Source: Propionibacteriaceae bacterium (lineage in GTDB: Bacteria; Actinomycetota; Actinomycetes; Propionibacteriales; Propionibacteriaceae). Taken from it: a stretch of DNA of 64,000 nucleotides. The stretch's first letter is position 1. The number at the start of each line of letters is the position of its first letter. The stretch is from assembly GCA_009780915.1 (NCBI GenBank), contig WQZD01000011.1, positions 1-64,000 of the forward strand, given 5' to 3'. Below the pieces are notes generated by a model. That model saw nothing but the letters and a program-made list of their open reading frames with translations, made no database searches and had not been told where the DNA came from. Both the position numbers and the translations under genes were made by a program. Positions 8,967 through 17,765 of the stretch are shown one piece after another.

Positions 8967-10373
8967 TCAGAAATCCATGCCTACGAAATCCATGGGGCGC
9001 CGCTCCATGGCCGACAGCCGATCCGCCACCATGAAGGCCAGTTCGAGGGACTGGGTACGGTTCAACCGCGGATCGCAGAGGGTCTCGTAGCGGTGGGCCA
9101 GGTCTTCCTCTTTCAGCTCGCCCACTCCCCCGACGCATTCGGTGACGTCGTCGCCGGTCAGTTCCACGTGGATGCCTCCCGGCCACGTCCCCAGACTGGC
9201 GTGGACGTCGAAGAAGCCGTCGACCTCCTCGGTGACGTCGGCGAACGACCGGGTCTTGTACCCGTTGGCCGACGAGAAGGTGTTGCCGTGCATGGGATCG
9301 CACACCCAGCACACCTTGCGTCCGGTCGCCTCCACCGCCTCGATGATGGGGGGCAGCGCCGACCTGACCTGGCTCGCGCCCATACGGCAGATCAGCGTCA
9401 ACCGGCCCGGCTCGTGGTCAGGATCCAGGGCCTCGACCAACGCGACGACGTCGGCGGGGCTCGCGCTGGGACCGACTTTGACCCCCAGCGGGTTGCGCAG
9501 GGCTTTCATCAGTTCCACATGGGCGCCGTCCAATTGGCGGGTGCGGTCGCCGATCCACAGCAGATGGCCGCCCACGTTGTACGCCGAGGCCGTGCGGGAG
9601 TCGATCCGGGTCAGCGCGTGCTCGTAGTCGATGAGAAGGGCCTCATGGCTGGCATAGAAGTCGACCGTGCGGAAGGCGTCGTCCTCCACACCGCAGGCGA
9701 TCATGAACGCGAGGGCCCGATCGATCTCGGCGGTGATCTGTTCGTACCGCGCCGACACATGGGCCGTACGGACGAAGTCCGCGTTCCAGGAGTGCATGGA
9801 CCGCAGATCGGCGAACCCCCCCTTGGTGAAGGCGCGCACGAGGTTCAAGGTCGCCGCCGACGCGTTGTACACCTGGAGGAGCCGGCCTGGGTCGTTGCGG
9901 CGGGCTTCCACAGTGAAGTCGAAGCCATTCACCGCGTCTCCGCGGTACGCGGGCAACGTGACGTCGCCGCGTGTCTCCCATTCCGCCGACCGGGGTTTCG
10001 CGAACTGTCCCGCGATGCGCCCGATCTTGACGACGGGGACCTCGGCCGCGTAGGTCAGGACGACAGCCATCGACAGCAGGACCCTCAACCGTCCCCTGAT
10101 CGAGGACGCCGTGACCGCATCGAAGGTCTCGGCGCAGTCCCCGCCTTGGAGGATGAACGCACGCCCTTGCGCCGCCTCGGCCAGTTTGGCCTTCAAGTCG
10201 TCGCATTCCCCGGCGAAGACCAAGGGAGGCAGGCTCCGCAGCTGGCCCAAGACCTTGTCCACAGCCTCCGGGTCGTCATAGACCGGCTGTTGGACGGGAC
10301 GAAGCGCGTGCAGGGCGTCGAGGGAGGGTACGGTGTCGGTCACAGCATCAACAGTAACGGTCTTCGGCCTCAC
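8967..10373 (-). CDS. 3-deoxy-7-phosphoheptulonate synthase, class II (plant type)
   Basis: The first enzyme of the shikimate pathway, joining PEP and erythrose 4-phosphate. The 468-residue length and the segments PPLVFAGECDDLK, FILQGGDCAETF, RIAGQFAKPRS, YNVGGHLLWIGDRTRQLDGAH, KVGPSASPADV, DPMHGNT and GGIHVELTGDDVTEC identify the class II enzyme used by actinobacteria. Start GTG 10373 overlaps the TGA of the upstream acyltransferase (GTGA), indicating coupled translation. Feedback regulation cannot be read from the sequence. Confidence 0.94.
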   Translation of the reverse strand: MRPKTVTVDAVTDTVPSLDALHALRPVQQPVYDDPEAVDKVLGQLRSLPPLVFAGECDDLKAKLAEAAQGRAFILQGGDCAETFDAVTASSIRGRLRVLLSMAVVLTYAAEVPVVKIGRIAGQFAKPRSAEWETRGDVTLPAYRGDAVNGFDFTVEARRNDPGRLLQVYNASAATLNLVRAFTKGGFADLRSMHSWNADFVRTAHVSARYEQITAEIDRALAFMIACGVEDDAFRTVDFYASHEALLIDYEHALTRIDSRTASAYNVGGHLLWIGDRTRQLDGAHVELMKALRNPLGVKVGPSASPADVVALVEALDPDHEPGRLTLICRMGASQVRSALPPIIEAVEATGRKVCWVCDPMHGNTFSSANGYKTRSFADVTEEVDGFFDVHASLGTWPGGIHVELTGDDVTECVGGVGELKEEDLAHRYETLCDPRLNRTQSLELAFMVADRLSAMERRPMDFVGMDF

Positions 10374-11086
10374 CGGTGGTCTCTTCTCGATGGATGGCTC
10401 CCGCCCGAGGGCCGATAGGAGTACTCATCCACCATCTCCTGGCCGGTGATGGCCTGGATGTGGCGCATGACCTCGTCGGTGGCCTCGCGCAGGATGGCAT
10501 GGGCCTGCTCACGATCGGCAGCGGTCAGATAGGCCTGGCGCATCTCCTCGGGGAAGGTGAAGGGGTCGCCCATGCGCAGCTCGGGATGGTACAGCCAGGG
10601 GAAGGGCAGCCACTTGCGGGTGAACCGCGTGTTGAAGCACCCGAAGGGCACGATGGGGGCGCCCACGGCGAGGGCGAGTCGTGCGACCCCCGTGCGCCCC
10701 TTGTAGAGGCGTCCGTCGGGCGAGCGATGGCCTTCGGGGTGGAACGCCACGTACCCGCCCTGGCGCAGGTGGTCCTCGGCCGTCCCCATGGCGTCGGCCG
10801 ACGCTTCCCCGCCCGAGCGGTCCATGGGGACCTGATGCATGGCTCTCAAGAACCAACCGGCGAATCGGCGCCAGAGGGTGTCGGTGCGGAACAGCTCCTT
10901 CTTGGCGGCGAAGGTGACGTCGACGGGAGCGAGCGCCCACAGGATGAAGGTCTCCCCCGTGCCCAGATGGTTGCCGGCGAGGATGGCCGGTCCCGGGACG
11001 GGGATGTTCTGCTTGCCCTTCACTGTGGGCCAGAACACGGCAGTGATCAGTATCCGTCCAATGGCTTTCATCACGCGATAGAACAT
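10370..11086 (-). CDS. 1-acylglycerol-3-phosphate acyltransferase family (PlsC-like)
   Basis: A 238-residue membrane-associated lysophospholipid acyltransferase. The catalytic NHx4D motif appears as NHLGTGE (about residues 38-44), with Glu for Asp. The substrate block is FHPEGHRSPDGRLYKGRTGVA. A hydrophobic N-terminus could anchor it. ATG 11086 has AAGGGAG upstream. It is translationally coupled to the DAHP synthase gene downstream, an arrangement without an obvious metabolic logic. The Glu variant is conservative and I expect activity, but it should be noted. Confidence 0.85.
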   Translation of the reverse strand: MFYRVMKAIGRILITAVFWPTVKGKQNIPVPGPAILAGNHLGTGETFILWALAPVDVTFAAKKELFRTDTLWRRFAGWFLRAMHQVPMDRSGGEASADAMGTAEDHLRQGGYVAFHPEGHRSPDGRLYKGRTGVARLALAVGAPIVPFGCFNTRFTRKWLPFPWLYHPELRMGDPFTFPEEMRQAYLTAADREQAHAILREATDEVMRHIQAITGQEMVDEYSYRPSGGSHPSRRDHR

Positions 11087-11247
11087 CGAGCTCCCTTATC
11101 TCCCACACCCCGCCAGTGTGTCTGAACCAACCTTACGACAGATCTCAAGGAGCGAGGATATCCGGCACGGGCGCATCCGGGCGCGGTCTGGCCCCGCGCG
11201 CGTGACGATGAGTGTCATGCGCGCCGACGACCACTATGATCGTCGAT

Positions 11248-11631
11248 ATGCGTGACGAGGATCAGGCTTTCGCGAAGATCGTGGCGGAGGAGTTCCACGA
11301 GCAGTGGAAGCCGCCCGTCGATCCGCCGGCGCCTGCGCCTGCGCCGACACCCGATCCGGGACCGGCGCCCGATTTCCACCTCGACCTCTTCGACGATGAC
11401 GAGAGTTACCGCCAGGTGGCCCATGGGTCGTGGAGGATGTCGCCCTCGATGTGGTGGGGCCTAGGGCTGATCGCCCTGGGATTGGTCATCACCATCGCCA
11501 AGATCCTGCCCTGGCGCCTGCCCACGTGGGTCGGATGGATCGCCATCGCATCCTTCGTCGCAGGAGTGTCCTTGAGCCTCTGGCACCTCACACGCCACCC
11601 GCACCCCCCGGACGAGGACGGCGAAGTCTGA
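11248..11631 (+). CDS. Small two-span membrane protein, unknown function
   Basis: 127 residues: an acidic N-terminus, a proline-alanine-rich linker (about residues 25-45), and two membrane spans (about 66-82 and 92-110) ending in an acidic tail. I do not recognise the family. Start ATG 11248 is chosen because a TATGAT -10 box ends 7 nt before it, the pattern of leaderless genes in this window; an in-frame GTG at 11212 would place the -10 inside the gene. It is preceded by about 160 bp of non-coding DNA next to the acyltransferase gene. Confidence 0.6.
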   Translation: MRDEDQAFAKIVAEEFHEQWKPPVDPPAPAPAPTPDPGPAPDFHLDLFDDDESYRQVAHGSWRMSPSMWWGLGLIALGLVITIAKILPWRLPTWVGWIAIASFVAGVSLSLWHLTRHPHPPDEDGEV

Positions 11632-11652
11632 CGTCAGGGGGTGAGCGTATGG

Positions 11653-11684
11653 GCCTCCCGCCACGAGACCCGTGGCAGGGGGGC
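11653..11684. terminator. Hairpin between convergent genes
   Basis: GCCTCCCGCCACG and CGTGGCAGGGGGGC pair around a 5-nt loop, located between the stop of the small membrane protein and the stop of the NlpC/P60 gene. There is no T-tract on either side, as in many actinobacterial terminators, so bidirectional termination is inferred from position. Confidence 0.5.
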
Positions 11685-11689
11685 TCAGG

Positions 11690-12703
11690 TCAGAGGTACC
11701 GGCGCGCGCCGACGAACGGCATCCCGACGTCGATGCTCGAGTACACGACCCCGACACGCTCGTTGCGCGCGTCGACGATCATCCCGCCGCCGACGTAGAT
11801 TCCCACGTGGCCGGGACCGGAGTAGAAGAAGACGAGGTCGCCGGGCTGGAGGTCGGCTTTCGCGACCGGAGTGCCCAGGTTGAACTGGCCACCGGCGCCG
11901 TGGGGCAGTCTGATGCCCACTGTCGCGAACGCGGCCATCGTGAAGCCCGAGCAGTCGTACGAGTTGGGGCCGGCGCCTCCGTACACGTACGGGAGGCCGA
12001 CGCGGGCCATCGCCCACGCGACGATCGCGGCAGCGGCCGGACCGTTCTGGACGGGGGGCGGCGGCGCGTAGTTGGCGTTCTTGTTGGGTCCGTTCGCCAA
12101 TCCAGCGGCGTTGCCGAGGAGGGCGGCCTGCTGGGCCGCCGTGAGGCGGTCGACGAGGCTCTGGGCCTGCTGGACCTTCAGCGAGGCCTGGCTCTTCAGA
12201 TCCAGCGCCTTCTGCTCGTCAGCCGCGATGGAATCGACGGTGGCCTGCTGCTCGCGTTGCAGGTCGGCCAGCGTCGCCTGGCTCAACTGGTAGTTCTGCA
12301 GCAGAGCCGTGGTCGTGTCGGCGACCATGGTGGACATGATGATGCGGTTGAGAGCCTCGTCCTGGTTGGCGGCGGTGAACAACGCCGTCGTGGACGTGAT
12401 CCCCCGGTCCTGGAACTGCTGGAGGCTGACGATGGCCACCTGCTGACGCAAGGCCTCGACCTTGGATTGCTGGGAGGCGATGTCGTCCTGCGTCTGCGTC
12501 AGTTTGGTCTGCGCAGCCGTCAGACTGGCCTGCACCTGGTTGTACTGCTCGTCCGCTTGGCTGGCCTCCCCTTGGAGGGTGACCAACTGCGCTTGCGCGT
12601 CGGTCAAGTCGTCCGCCTGGGACGACGGCTGGCCCATCCACACGACACTAGCCGTGAGGAGGGTTGCGAAAAGCGCCACCGCCGATTTCTTCACGCGCGA
12701 CAT
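11690..12703 (-). CDS. Secreted coiled-coil NlpC/P60 peptidoglycan endopeptidase
   Basis: 337 residues: signal peptide (about 1-30), a long coiled-coil with a hinge region (about 32-200), a short Pro-rich linker, then a C-terminal NlpC/P60 domain (about 222-337) cleaving stem peptides. Catalytic Cys in SYDCSGF and His in GPGHVGIYVG are present. The layout is that of RipC/RipA-type hydrolases controlled by FtsEX-like partners. The coiled-coil is clearly related to that of the adjacent M23 protein (both carry LQQ(F/Y)QDRG followed by a similar segment), so the two are domain-swapped sisters. SD GGAGGTGG precedes the ATG. Its promoter resembles that of the M23 gene. Confidence 0.9.
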   Translation of the reverse strand: MSRVKKSAVALFATLLTASVVWMGQPSSQADDLTDAQAQLVTLQGEASQADEQYNQVQASLTAAQTKLTQTQDDIASQQSKVEALRQQVAIVSLQQFQDRGITSTTALFTAANQDEALNRIIMSTMVADTTTALLQNYQLSQATLADLQREQQATVDSIAADEQKALDLKSQASLKVQQAQSLVDRLTAAQQAALLGNAAGLANGPNKNANYAPPPPVQNGPAAAAIVAWAMARVGLPYVYGGAGPNSYDCSGFTMAAFATVGIRLPHGAGGQFNLGTPVAKADLQPGDLVFFYSGPGHVGIYVGGGMIVDARNERVGVVYSSIDVGMPFVGARRYL

Positions 12704-12718
12704 TGTCCACCTCCAACT

Positions 12719-12758
12719 TCCTGAGGAAATTCTAAGCGAAACTCAGCAAATGGGCCAA
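12719..12758 (-). promoter_or_regulatory. Promoter and shared operator of the NlpC/P60 gene
   Basis: TTGGCC (12753-12758), 18-nt spacer, TAGAAT (12729-12734). The 25 bp at 12719-12743 match 20 of 25 positions upstream of the M23 gene and contain a direct repeat GAGTTTC/GAATTTC at 12-bp spacing across the -10. A response-regulator binding site is the likeliest reading. Confidence 0.6.
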
Positions 12759-12895
12759 TCAGGGCGAGCGCCCATCCGTGCTCCGCGACTGTGTTTCTGG
12801 ATTCTCGCCCACGTCGTGCCTTGTCACGGCAGCGAAGGTCGAGGATGGCCGACACAGGGACGGCTTTGCCAATAGTTTGCACGAACATGCTATCT

Positions 12896-13960
12896 TTACA
12901 GATAGTCGGCCGGGTTGACGATCTGACCGTCCGACCACACCATGTAGTGCAGGTGGCAGCCGGTGGACGTGCCCGTGGTTCCGACGAGGGCGATCACCTG
13001 TCCCTGCACGACGCTCGTGCCGGGCTTGGCGACTCCGCCAGACAAGTGGTTGTAGCTGGTGACGATATGGTGGCCGCCGATCATCCCGTTGTCCACCACC
13101 ATGCGGTTGCCGTAGCCCCCCGCCCAGTAGTAGTCCATCACGAAGCCGTTGCCCGGCGCGATCACGGGCTTGCCGCAGGCGGCGCCCATGTCGATGCCGT
13201 CATGGAACTGGTACGCGCCCGTGATGGGATGGATCCTCATCCCGAAATCCGAGGTGATCTTGTACGAGTCCAGCGGAGACGCCAGGGCGGGCGAGGGGTT
13301 GGGGACGACCTTGGTGGGGTCGGCCACGCCCGCGCCCACGGCGTTGGGGCCGGCCAGACTGCTGTTCTGCGCGGCCGCCGTGGCGGTCATGGCGTCCAGC
13401 ATGGTCGCCGCTTTGGCGATCTTGGCGGTGATGTCCGTGTTCAGCGAGGCCAGGGTGGACTGCTCGGCGGTGATCTGGGCGATGGCCGCCTGCTGGCTGC
13501 GTTCCAGGTCCGCCAGAGTCCCCTGCTGGATCTGGAGGGACGAGAAGAGGGAGTTGGCCGTGTCGGACACCTGCTGCATCGCGGTGATGTAGTTCAGCAG
13601 ATCGTCCGAGGACGTGCTGGAGATGATCATCGCCGTGGCGTTCAGCCCGCGGTCCTGGTACTGCTGGAGGGCGATCTGTCCGATCTGGGACTCCAAGCCG
13701 GACATACGCGCCTTCTGGTCGGCGATCTCCGTCCTGGTGGCTTCCACTTGGGTCTGGGCGGCGCTCAACCGATCACGGGATTCGGCCTGTTGGATGACGA
13801 GGTCCTGCTGCTGCTGCTGGAGGTCGTCGAGTTGCGCACGGATGTCGGCCATCGACATGCCGGTGGTGTTGTCGGCGTCGGCTGGAGCGGTTCCCGTGAA
13901 AACCGACAATCCAGCGATGGTGCACACCGCTACCGCGATCCGCGTCCATCTACTTGTCAT
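12896..13960 (-). CDS. Secreted coiled-coil M23 (LytM) endopeptidase
   Basis: 354 residues: signal peptide (about 1-30), coiled-coil (about 33-210) with a glutamine-rich first helix, then a LytM domain. Zinc ligands are intact: HDGID (H-x3-D) and GCHLHY (HxH), so it should be an active peptidoglycan hydrolase rather than a degenerate activator. The coiled-coil is homologous to that of the neighbouring NlpC/P60 protein. About 190 bp separate the two genes, each with its own promoter of the same design. Role: daughter-cell separation or wall turnover, inferred from family. Confidence 0.91.
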   Translation of the reverse strand: MTSRWTRIAVAVCTIAGLSVFTGTAPADADNTTGMSMADIRAQLDDLQQQQQDLVIQQAESRDRLSAAQTQVEATRTEIADQKARMSGLESQIGQIALQQYQDRGLNATAMIISSTSSDDLLNYITAMQQVSDTANSLFSSLQIQQGTLADLERSQQAAIAQITAEQSTLASLNTDITAKIAKAATMLDAMTATAAAQNSSLAGPNAVGAGVADPTKVVPNPSPALASPLDSYKITSDFGMRIHPITGAYQFHDGIDMGAACGKPVIAPGNGFVMDYYWAGGYGNRMVVDNGMIGGHHIVTSYNHLSGGVAKPGTSVVQGQVIALVGTTGTSTGCHLHYMVWSDGQIVNPADYL

Positions 13961-13988
13961 GCCAACCCTTTCATAACCCCTACTCAGA

Positions 13989-14028
13989 TCCTGAGAGAAC
14001 TCTAAATGAAACTTAGAAATCTTGTCAA
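13989..14028 (-). promoter_or_regulatory. Promoter and shared operator of the M23 gene
   Basis: TTGACA (14023-14028), 18-nt spacer, TAGAGT (13999-14004). The 25 bp at 13989-14013 are the counterpart of 12719-12743, with the same position relative to the -10 and a repeat AAGTTTC/GAGTTCT spaced 12 bp. Confidence 0.68.
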
Positions 14029-14112
14029 TCCCTCGCCCCAGCTCTGAATGTCCACTCTATTTTACTCGCATACGCAAATCAGATATATGGTGAGGGGCGG
14101 TCGGCACGCTCG

Positions 14113-15789
14113 TCACCGTCCTTCCGTCATCGCCTCTCGGGCCGCCTCGCGTCCCCACGCCGCCAGCCGTTTCTCGTCCGCCGCGCGGCTGCTCCTGTCG
14201 AGCACGGCACGCACGACACGCATGCCCGCGCCTGGTCGCGCCAGGGCTGTCGCAAGCCCGTCGGCGTCGGTCACCGTGGTGACAGGCACGCCGAAACCAC
14301 GGACGACCTGTTCCAGATCGACGGCCATGGGCACAGCGAACAAGCGCTCGAACCAGTCGGCGAGCTCTCCGATCTGACCGCGCGGGGCGCCATACTCCAG
14401 AGTCGAGAACAAGGAGCCCCCGTTGTCGTCCGCGACCACCACCGTCAGGTCGGCGCCGGTCTCGAGGGCGGGTCGGGCGAGGGAGCCGATGTCGTGCAGC
14501 GCCGTGAGATCGCCGATGAGGGCGGTGGTCGGCGCGCCCGATCCGAGAGCCACGCCACACGCGGTGGCGATCGTCCCGTCGATGCCGGCCAGCCCCCTGT
14601 TGGCGTACACCATGGGCGGGCGCGCGGCGATCGGGGCCAGGTCGGCGTCCCTGACCGTGTTCGAAGCGCCCAGGAAGAGGTGATCGGCGTCGGTCAGGGC
14701 GCCGAGCACCGTCGACGCGACCAGTTCGCCCGACCATGTCTGGGCGCGATCCATCCGTGCCCGCAACCCTCGGTCGGCCGACGCCCACAGAGCCATCCAC
14801 GACGGGTCCCCGAGCCCCAGCCCGATGGACTCCACGACGGTGGACACGGACCAGCCCGGATCGGGCCACTGGCCCCCCGCGGCGACGGCGATGATCTCGG
14901 CGTCCTTGCGGGACAACAGGGAGGTCACTGAGCGTGACAAGGTGGGCCGCCCGACCACGACGACACGCTCGATCATGGAGGCCATGCTGGGCAGAAGGTG
15001 GCGGTACGTCGACACGGCGGCGCCGCCTCGACGAGCATTGGAGGACGGCTCCGCCAGGAGGGGGATCCTGGCGCGTTCGGCTTCTTCGGCCCAGGCGCGT
15101 CCCTGCTCCGGGGGCAGGTCCCCGGCCACGACGACCGTCCGAGGGCCCGGATCGAGCAGGCGGGCTCGCGGCGGCGGGACGGGGTCGACCCGGAAGGGCA
15201 CCCCGGCGCTGATCCGACCCGGCTCGCCGAGCAGAGGGGGGGTGAGTTCGACGTTCACATGCACCGGGCCGGGACGGCGTGTCAGACGGCCTTCGCAGGT
15301 CACCACCGCGCGACGGATCCCCGCCCTCCAGGCGTCAGGGGGGGCGTCGGTCGAGGAGATGCGCACCTGGTCGAGAGGGATGCCGCCGAAGATGCCGACC
15401 TGATCCGCCGTCTGGTTGGCACCCGTGCCGACCAGGGTGGCTGGACGGTCCGCCGTCAGAGCGATGAGGGGCGCCTGTGCGTACCGGGCCTCGGCCATCG
15501 CCGGCGCGAGATTGGCCACGGCCGTCCCGGATGTCGTGATGACCGCGACAGCCCGACCCGTGGCCTTCGCCATACCCAGCGCCAGGAACCCGGCAGCCCT
15601 CTCGTCCAGACGCATGTGCAGGCGGACGCGTCCGTGCGCTTCCAGGCGGGCCGCCGCGTAGGCCAGGGGCGCGCTGCGCGACCCGGGACAGCACACCACG
15701 TCGGTGACGCCCATGGCGACCAGTTCGTCCAGACACACCGTCCCCGCCACGACCGATCCGGGCGTGGCCTGTGTGAAGAGGTCATCCAT
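14113..15789 (-). CDS. menD: SEPHCHC synthase (2-succinyl-5-enolpyruvyl-6-hydroxy-3-cyclohexene-1-carboxylate synthase)
   Basis: A thiamine diphosphate enzyme (558 residues) joining isochorismate and 2-oxoglutarate in menaquinone synthesis. N-terminal CCPGSRSAPLAYAA, the ERAAGFLALGMAKATGR glutamate region, TTSGTAVANLAPA, and the C-terminal GDLTALHDIGSL...VVADDNGGSLFSTLEYG ThDP/Mg binding block are clear. ATG 15789 follows AAGGAAGG and overlaps menC by 8 nt; the longer open frame to 15945 lies inside menC. It is last in the operon menE-menA-menC-menD. Confidence 0.94.
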   Translation of the reverse strand: MDDLFTQATPGSVVAGTVCLDELVAMGVTDVVCCPGSRSAPLAYAAARLEAHGRVRLHMRLDERAAGFLALGMAKATGRAVAVITTSGTAVANLAPAMAEARYAQAPLIALTADRPATLVGTGANQTADQVGIFGGIPLDQVRISSTDAPPDAWRAGIRRAVVTCEGRLTRRPGPVHVNVELTPPLLGEPGRISAGVPFRVDPVPPPRARLLDPGPRTVVVAGDLPPEQGRAWAEEAERARIPLLAEPSSNARRGGAAVSTYRHLLPSMASMIERVVVVGRPTLSRSVTSLLSRKDAEIIAVAAGGQWPDPGWSVSTVVESIGLGLGDPSWMALWASADRGLRARMDRAQTWSGELVASTVLGALTDADHLFLGASNTVRDADLAPIAARPPMVYANRGLAGIDGTIATACGVALGSGAPTTALIGDLTALHDIGSLARPALETGADLTVVVADDNGGSLFSTLEYGAPRGQIGELADWFERLFAVPMAVDLEQVVRGFGVPVTTVTDADGLATALARPGAGMRVVRAVLDRSSRAADEKRLAAWGREAAREAMTEGR

Positions 15790-16738
15790 GCCACACACCT
15801 TCCTTCTGGCAGCGACGCCGCCTGTCTTCCCACGCCAGGCGGGTCGGGGCGTCGGCTCGCACCGCCGCGAGGAGGCCGGCGTCGACCTCCACGTCTCGTA
15901 CGTGTATCCGTCCCTGGACCGCGACGAGGGGGTCGGCGACCACATCCGCCGACAAGAGCGGCACAGTGTTCAGGCCGCAGGCGAACGGCAGGCGTGGCAG
16001 AGCGGCCGCCAGAGCGATCCCGGCACGGATCCCGACGGAGGTCTCCACAGCCGACGACACCACGACATCCATGTCCAAGTCCTCGGCGAGTCGCAGGCAC
16101 GCCCGTACACCCCCCAAGGGTTGGACTTTGAGGACGGCCACGTCCGCCGCCTGACGCTTCTTCACCAGGAAGGGGTCCTCGGCCTTGCGGATCGACTCGT
16201 CCGCGGCGACACGCACTGATTGTCCATGGCTGCGCCGCACGGCGGCCAGGTCGTCCACGTCCGCGCAGGGCTGCTCGGCGTACTCCAACTCGAAGCGGGA
16301 CAGCTCTTTCAGCGCATGGACGGCTTCCTCCAGGGTCCAGCCCCCGTTGGCGTCCACCCGGACCGCGCCCGCAGGACCCATGGCGTCCCTGACCGCTTCG
16401 ACCCGCGCCAAGTCGTCGGCCAAGGTCTGGCCGTGCTCGGCGACCTTGACTTTCGCCGTGCGGCACCCGCTCTCGCGAGCCATGCGGAACGCGGTCTCGG
16501 GATCGGTGGCGGGGATGGTGGCGTTGACCTCGATGGAGTCCCGCACGGCGGGCGGGTACCCCTGGTCGGCGGCCTCGAGCGCCGCGGTCAACCAGTGCCT
16601 CGCCTCGGCGGGCGGGTACTCCAGGAAGGGACTCCACTCGGCCCAGCCCGCGTCGCCTCGGATGAGCATGCCCTCGCGACGCTCGATCCCCCGGAATCGC
16701 ACGGGCATCGAGATGGAGTAGACGTGCGTCTCAGCCAT
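15782..16738 (-). CDS. menC: o-Succinylbenzoate synthase
   Basis: An enolase-superfamily dehydratase (318 residues) making o-succinylbenzoate from SHCHC. Catalytic and metal residues appear in order: AKVKVAE (Lys), VRVDANGGW (Asp), ELEYAEQPC (Glu), RVAADESI (Asp/Glu) and VAVLKVQPLGG (Lys). Start ATG 16738 overlaps the menA stop by 8 nt. It belongs to the actinobacterial MenC subgroup that is shorter than the E. coli enzyme. Confidence 0.92.
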   Translation of the reverse strand: MAETHVYSISMPVRFRGIERREGMLIRGDAGWAEWSPFLEYPPAEARHWLTAALEAADQGYPPAVRDSIEVNATIPATDPETAFRMARESGCRTAKVKVAEHGQTLADDLARVEAVRDAMGPAGAVRVDANGGWTLEEAVHALKELSRFELEYAEQPCADVDDLAAVRRSHGQSVRVAADESIRKAEDPFLVKKRQAADVAVLKVQPLGGVRACLRLAEDLDMDVVVSSAVETSVGIRAGIALAAALPRLPFACGLNTVPLLSADVVADPLVAVQGRIHVRDVEVDAGLLAAVRADAPTRLAWEDRRRRCQKEGVWHG

Positions 16739-17765
16739 GGAACCATCCGATTCCCAGGCCCACGGCGAGGAGCACGGCGGTGGCGAGTTCGGACAGGCCC
16801 GTCCACTTCAGGACATGGATGAGGTCGCGGCCCGTGGCGCCGCGCATGACGCGGACGAGCGAGGGCAGGACCATGGCCGCGCCGAGCAGGGAGACGAGGG
16901 CGAACCAGGTGGTCCACCAGGAGATCACGACCAGCCCCACGACGCTCACGGCGATGAGGATGGCGTAGAAGACGCGCGTGCGACGGTCGCCCAACCGTAC
17001 CGGCAGGGTGATCTTGCCAGCCCTGGCGTCCGTGTCGAGGTCGCGCAGATTATTCGCGACGAGGACGGCCATGGCGAAGCAGCCCATCACCACGGCGGCG
17101 ACGAGCGTCGGACCCCAGGCGATCTGGCGTGGGCAGGCGATCCCGGCACCCGTCGCATCGGAGGCGCACACCGGCGGGGATTGGACGACCACGGTTCCGA
17201 CGGTGGCCACCACGCCGAAGAAGATGAAGACGAAGACCTCCCCGAGCCCCATGTACCCGTAGGGCTTCGCGCCGCCGGTGTAGAACCACGCCGCCACGAC
17301 GCAGGCCGCGCCCACCAGGATCACGAGGACGAAGGTGAGGACGGACACCGGGACGCGCGGAGCGCCCGGCGCATGGACCTGGAGCAGGCCGGCGGCCATG
17401 GACGCCAGGATCAGGCCGATCACGCCGGCGAGGGCGAAACTGATCCATGCGGCCCTCTTCACCGCCCCTGGGGGCGCGGCGCCGGAGCCCACCAGTCGCA
17501 TGGGCCCCACGCGATGGGTGTCCGTGCCTCGCACGCCATCGGAGTAGTCGTTGGAGAAGTTGCCCCCCACTTGAAGGGCGAGCCCGACGAGCAGACACAG
17601 GACGAAGGGCACGAGGCTGACGGCGAAGGAGGCCCACCCCGAGGCGTACGGAGGTTCGGCGCCCGTCACGGACCAGGCCACGCCCGTCCCGGCGAGCACC
17701 GGGGCGGTCGAGACCGACAAGGTCCTCAGGCGTGCCCCTTCCAGCCATTCACGCGCGGTCGCCAT
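16731..17765 (-). CDS. menA: 1,4-Dihydroxy-2-naphthoate polyprenyltransferase
   Basis: A UbiA-family membrane enzyme (344 residues, about eight to nine spans) attaching the prenyl chain to DHNA. The two Asp-rich motifs are [11 protein letters not shown] and [17 protein letters not shown] 17765 is preceded by GTGGAGG and overlaps the 3' end of menE by 17 nt; an upstream start at 17801 would lengthen the overlap without adding conserved sequence. The side chain may come from the prenyl synthase encoded at 4365-5456. Confidence 0.92.
   Translation of the reverse strand: MATAREWLEGARLRTLSVSTAPVLAGTGVAWSVTGAEPPYASGWASFAVSLVPFVLCLLVGLALQVGGNFSNDYSDGVRGTDTHRVGPMRLVGSGAAPPGAVKRAAWISFALAGVIGLILASMAAGLLQVHAPGAPRVPVSVLTFVLVILVGAACVVAAWFYTGGAKPYGYMGLGEVFVFIFFGVVATVGTVVVQSPPVCASDATGAGIACPRQIAWGPTLVAAVVMGCFAMAVLVANNLRDLDTDARAGKITLPVRLGDRRTRVFYAILIAVSVVGLVVISWWTTWFALVSLLGAAMVLPSLVRVMRGATGRDLIHVLKWTGLSELATAVLLAVGLGIGWFHG

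Noticed and set aside
12760-12895. Small gene between the two hydrolase genes
   Set aside because: The open frames here are short, without ribosome binding site, and overlap the promoter of the NlpC/P60 gene.
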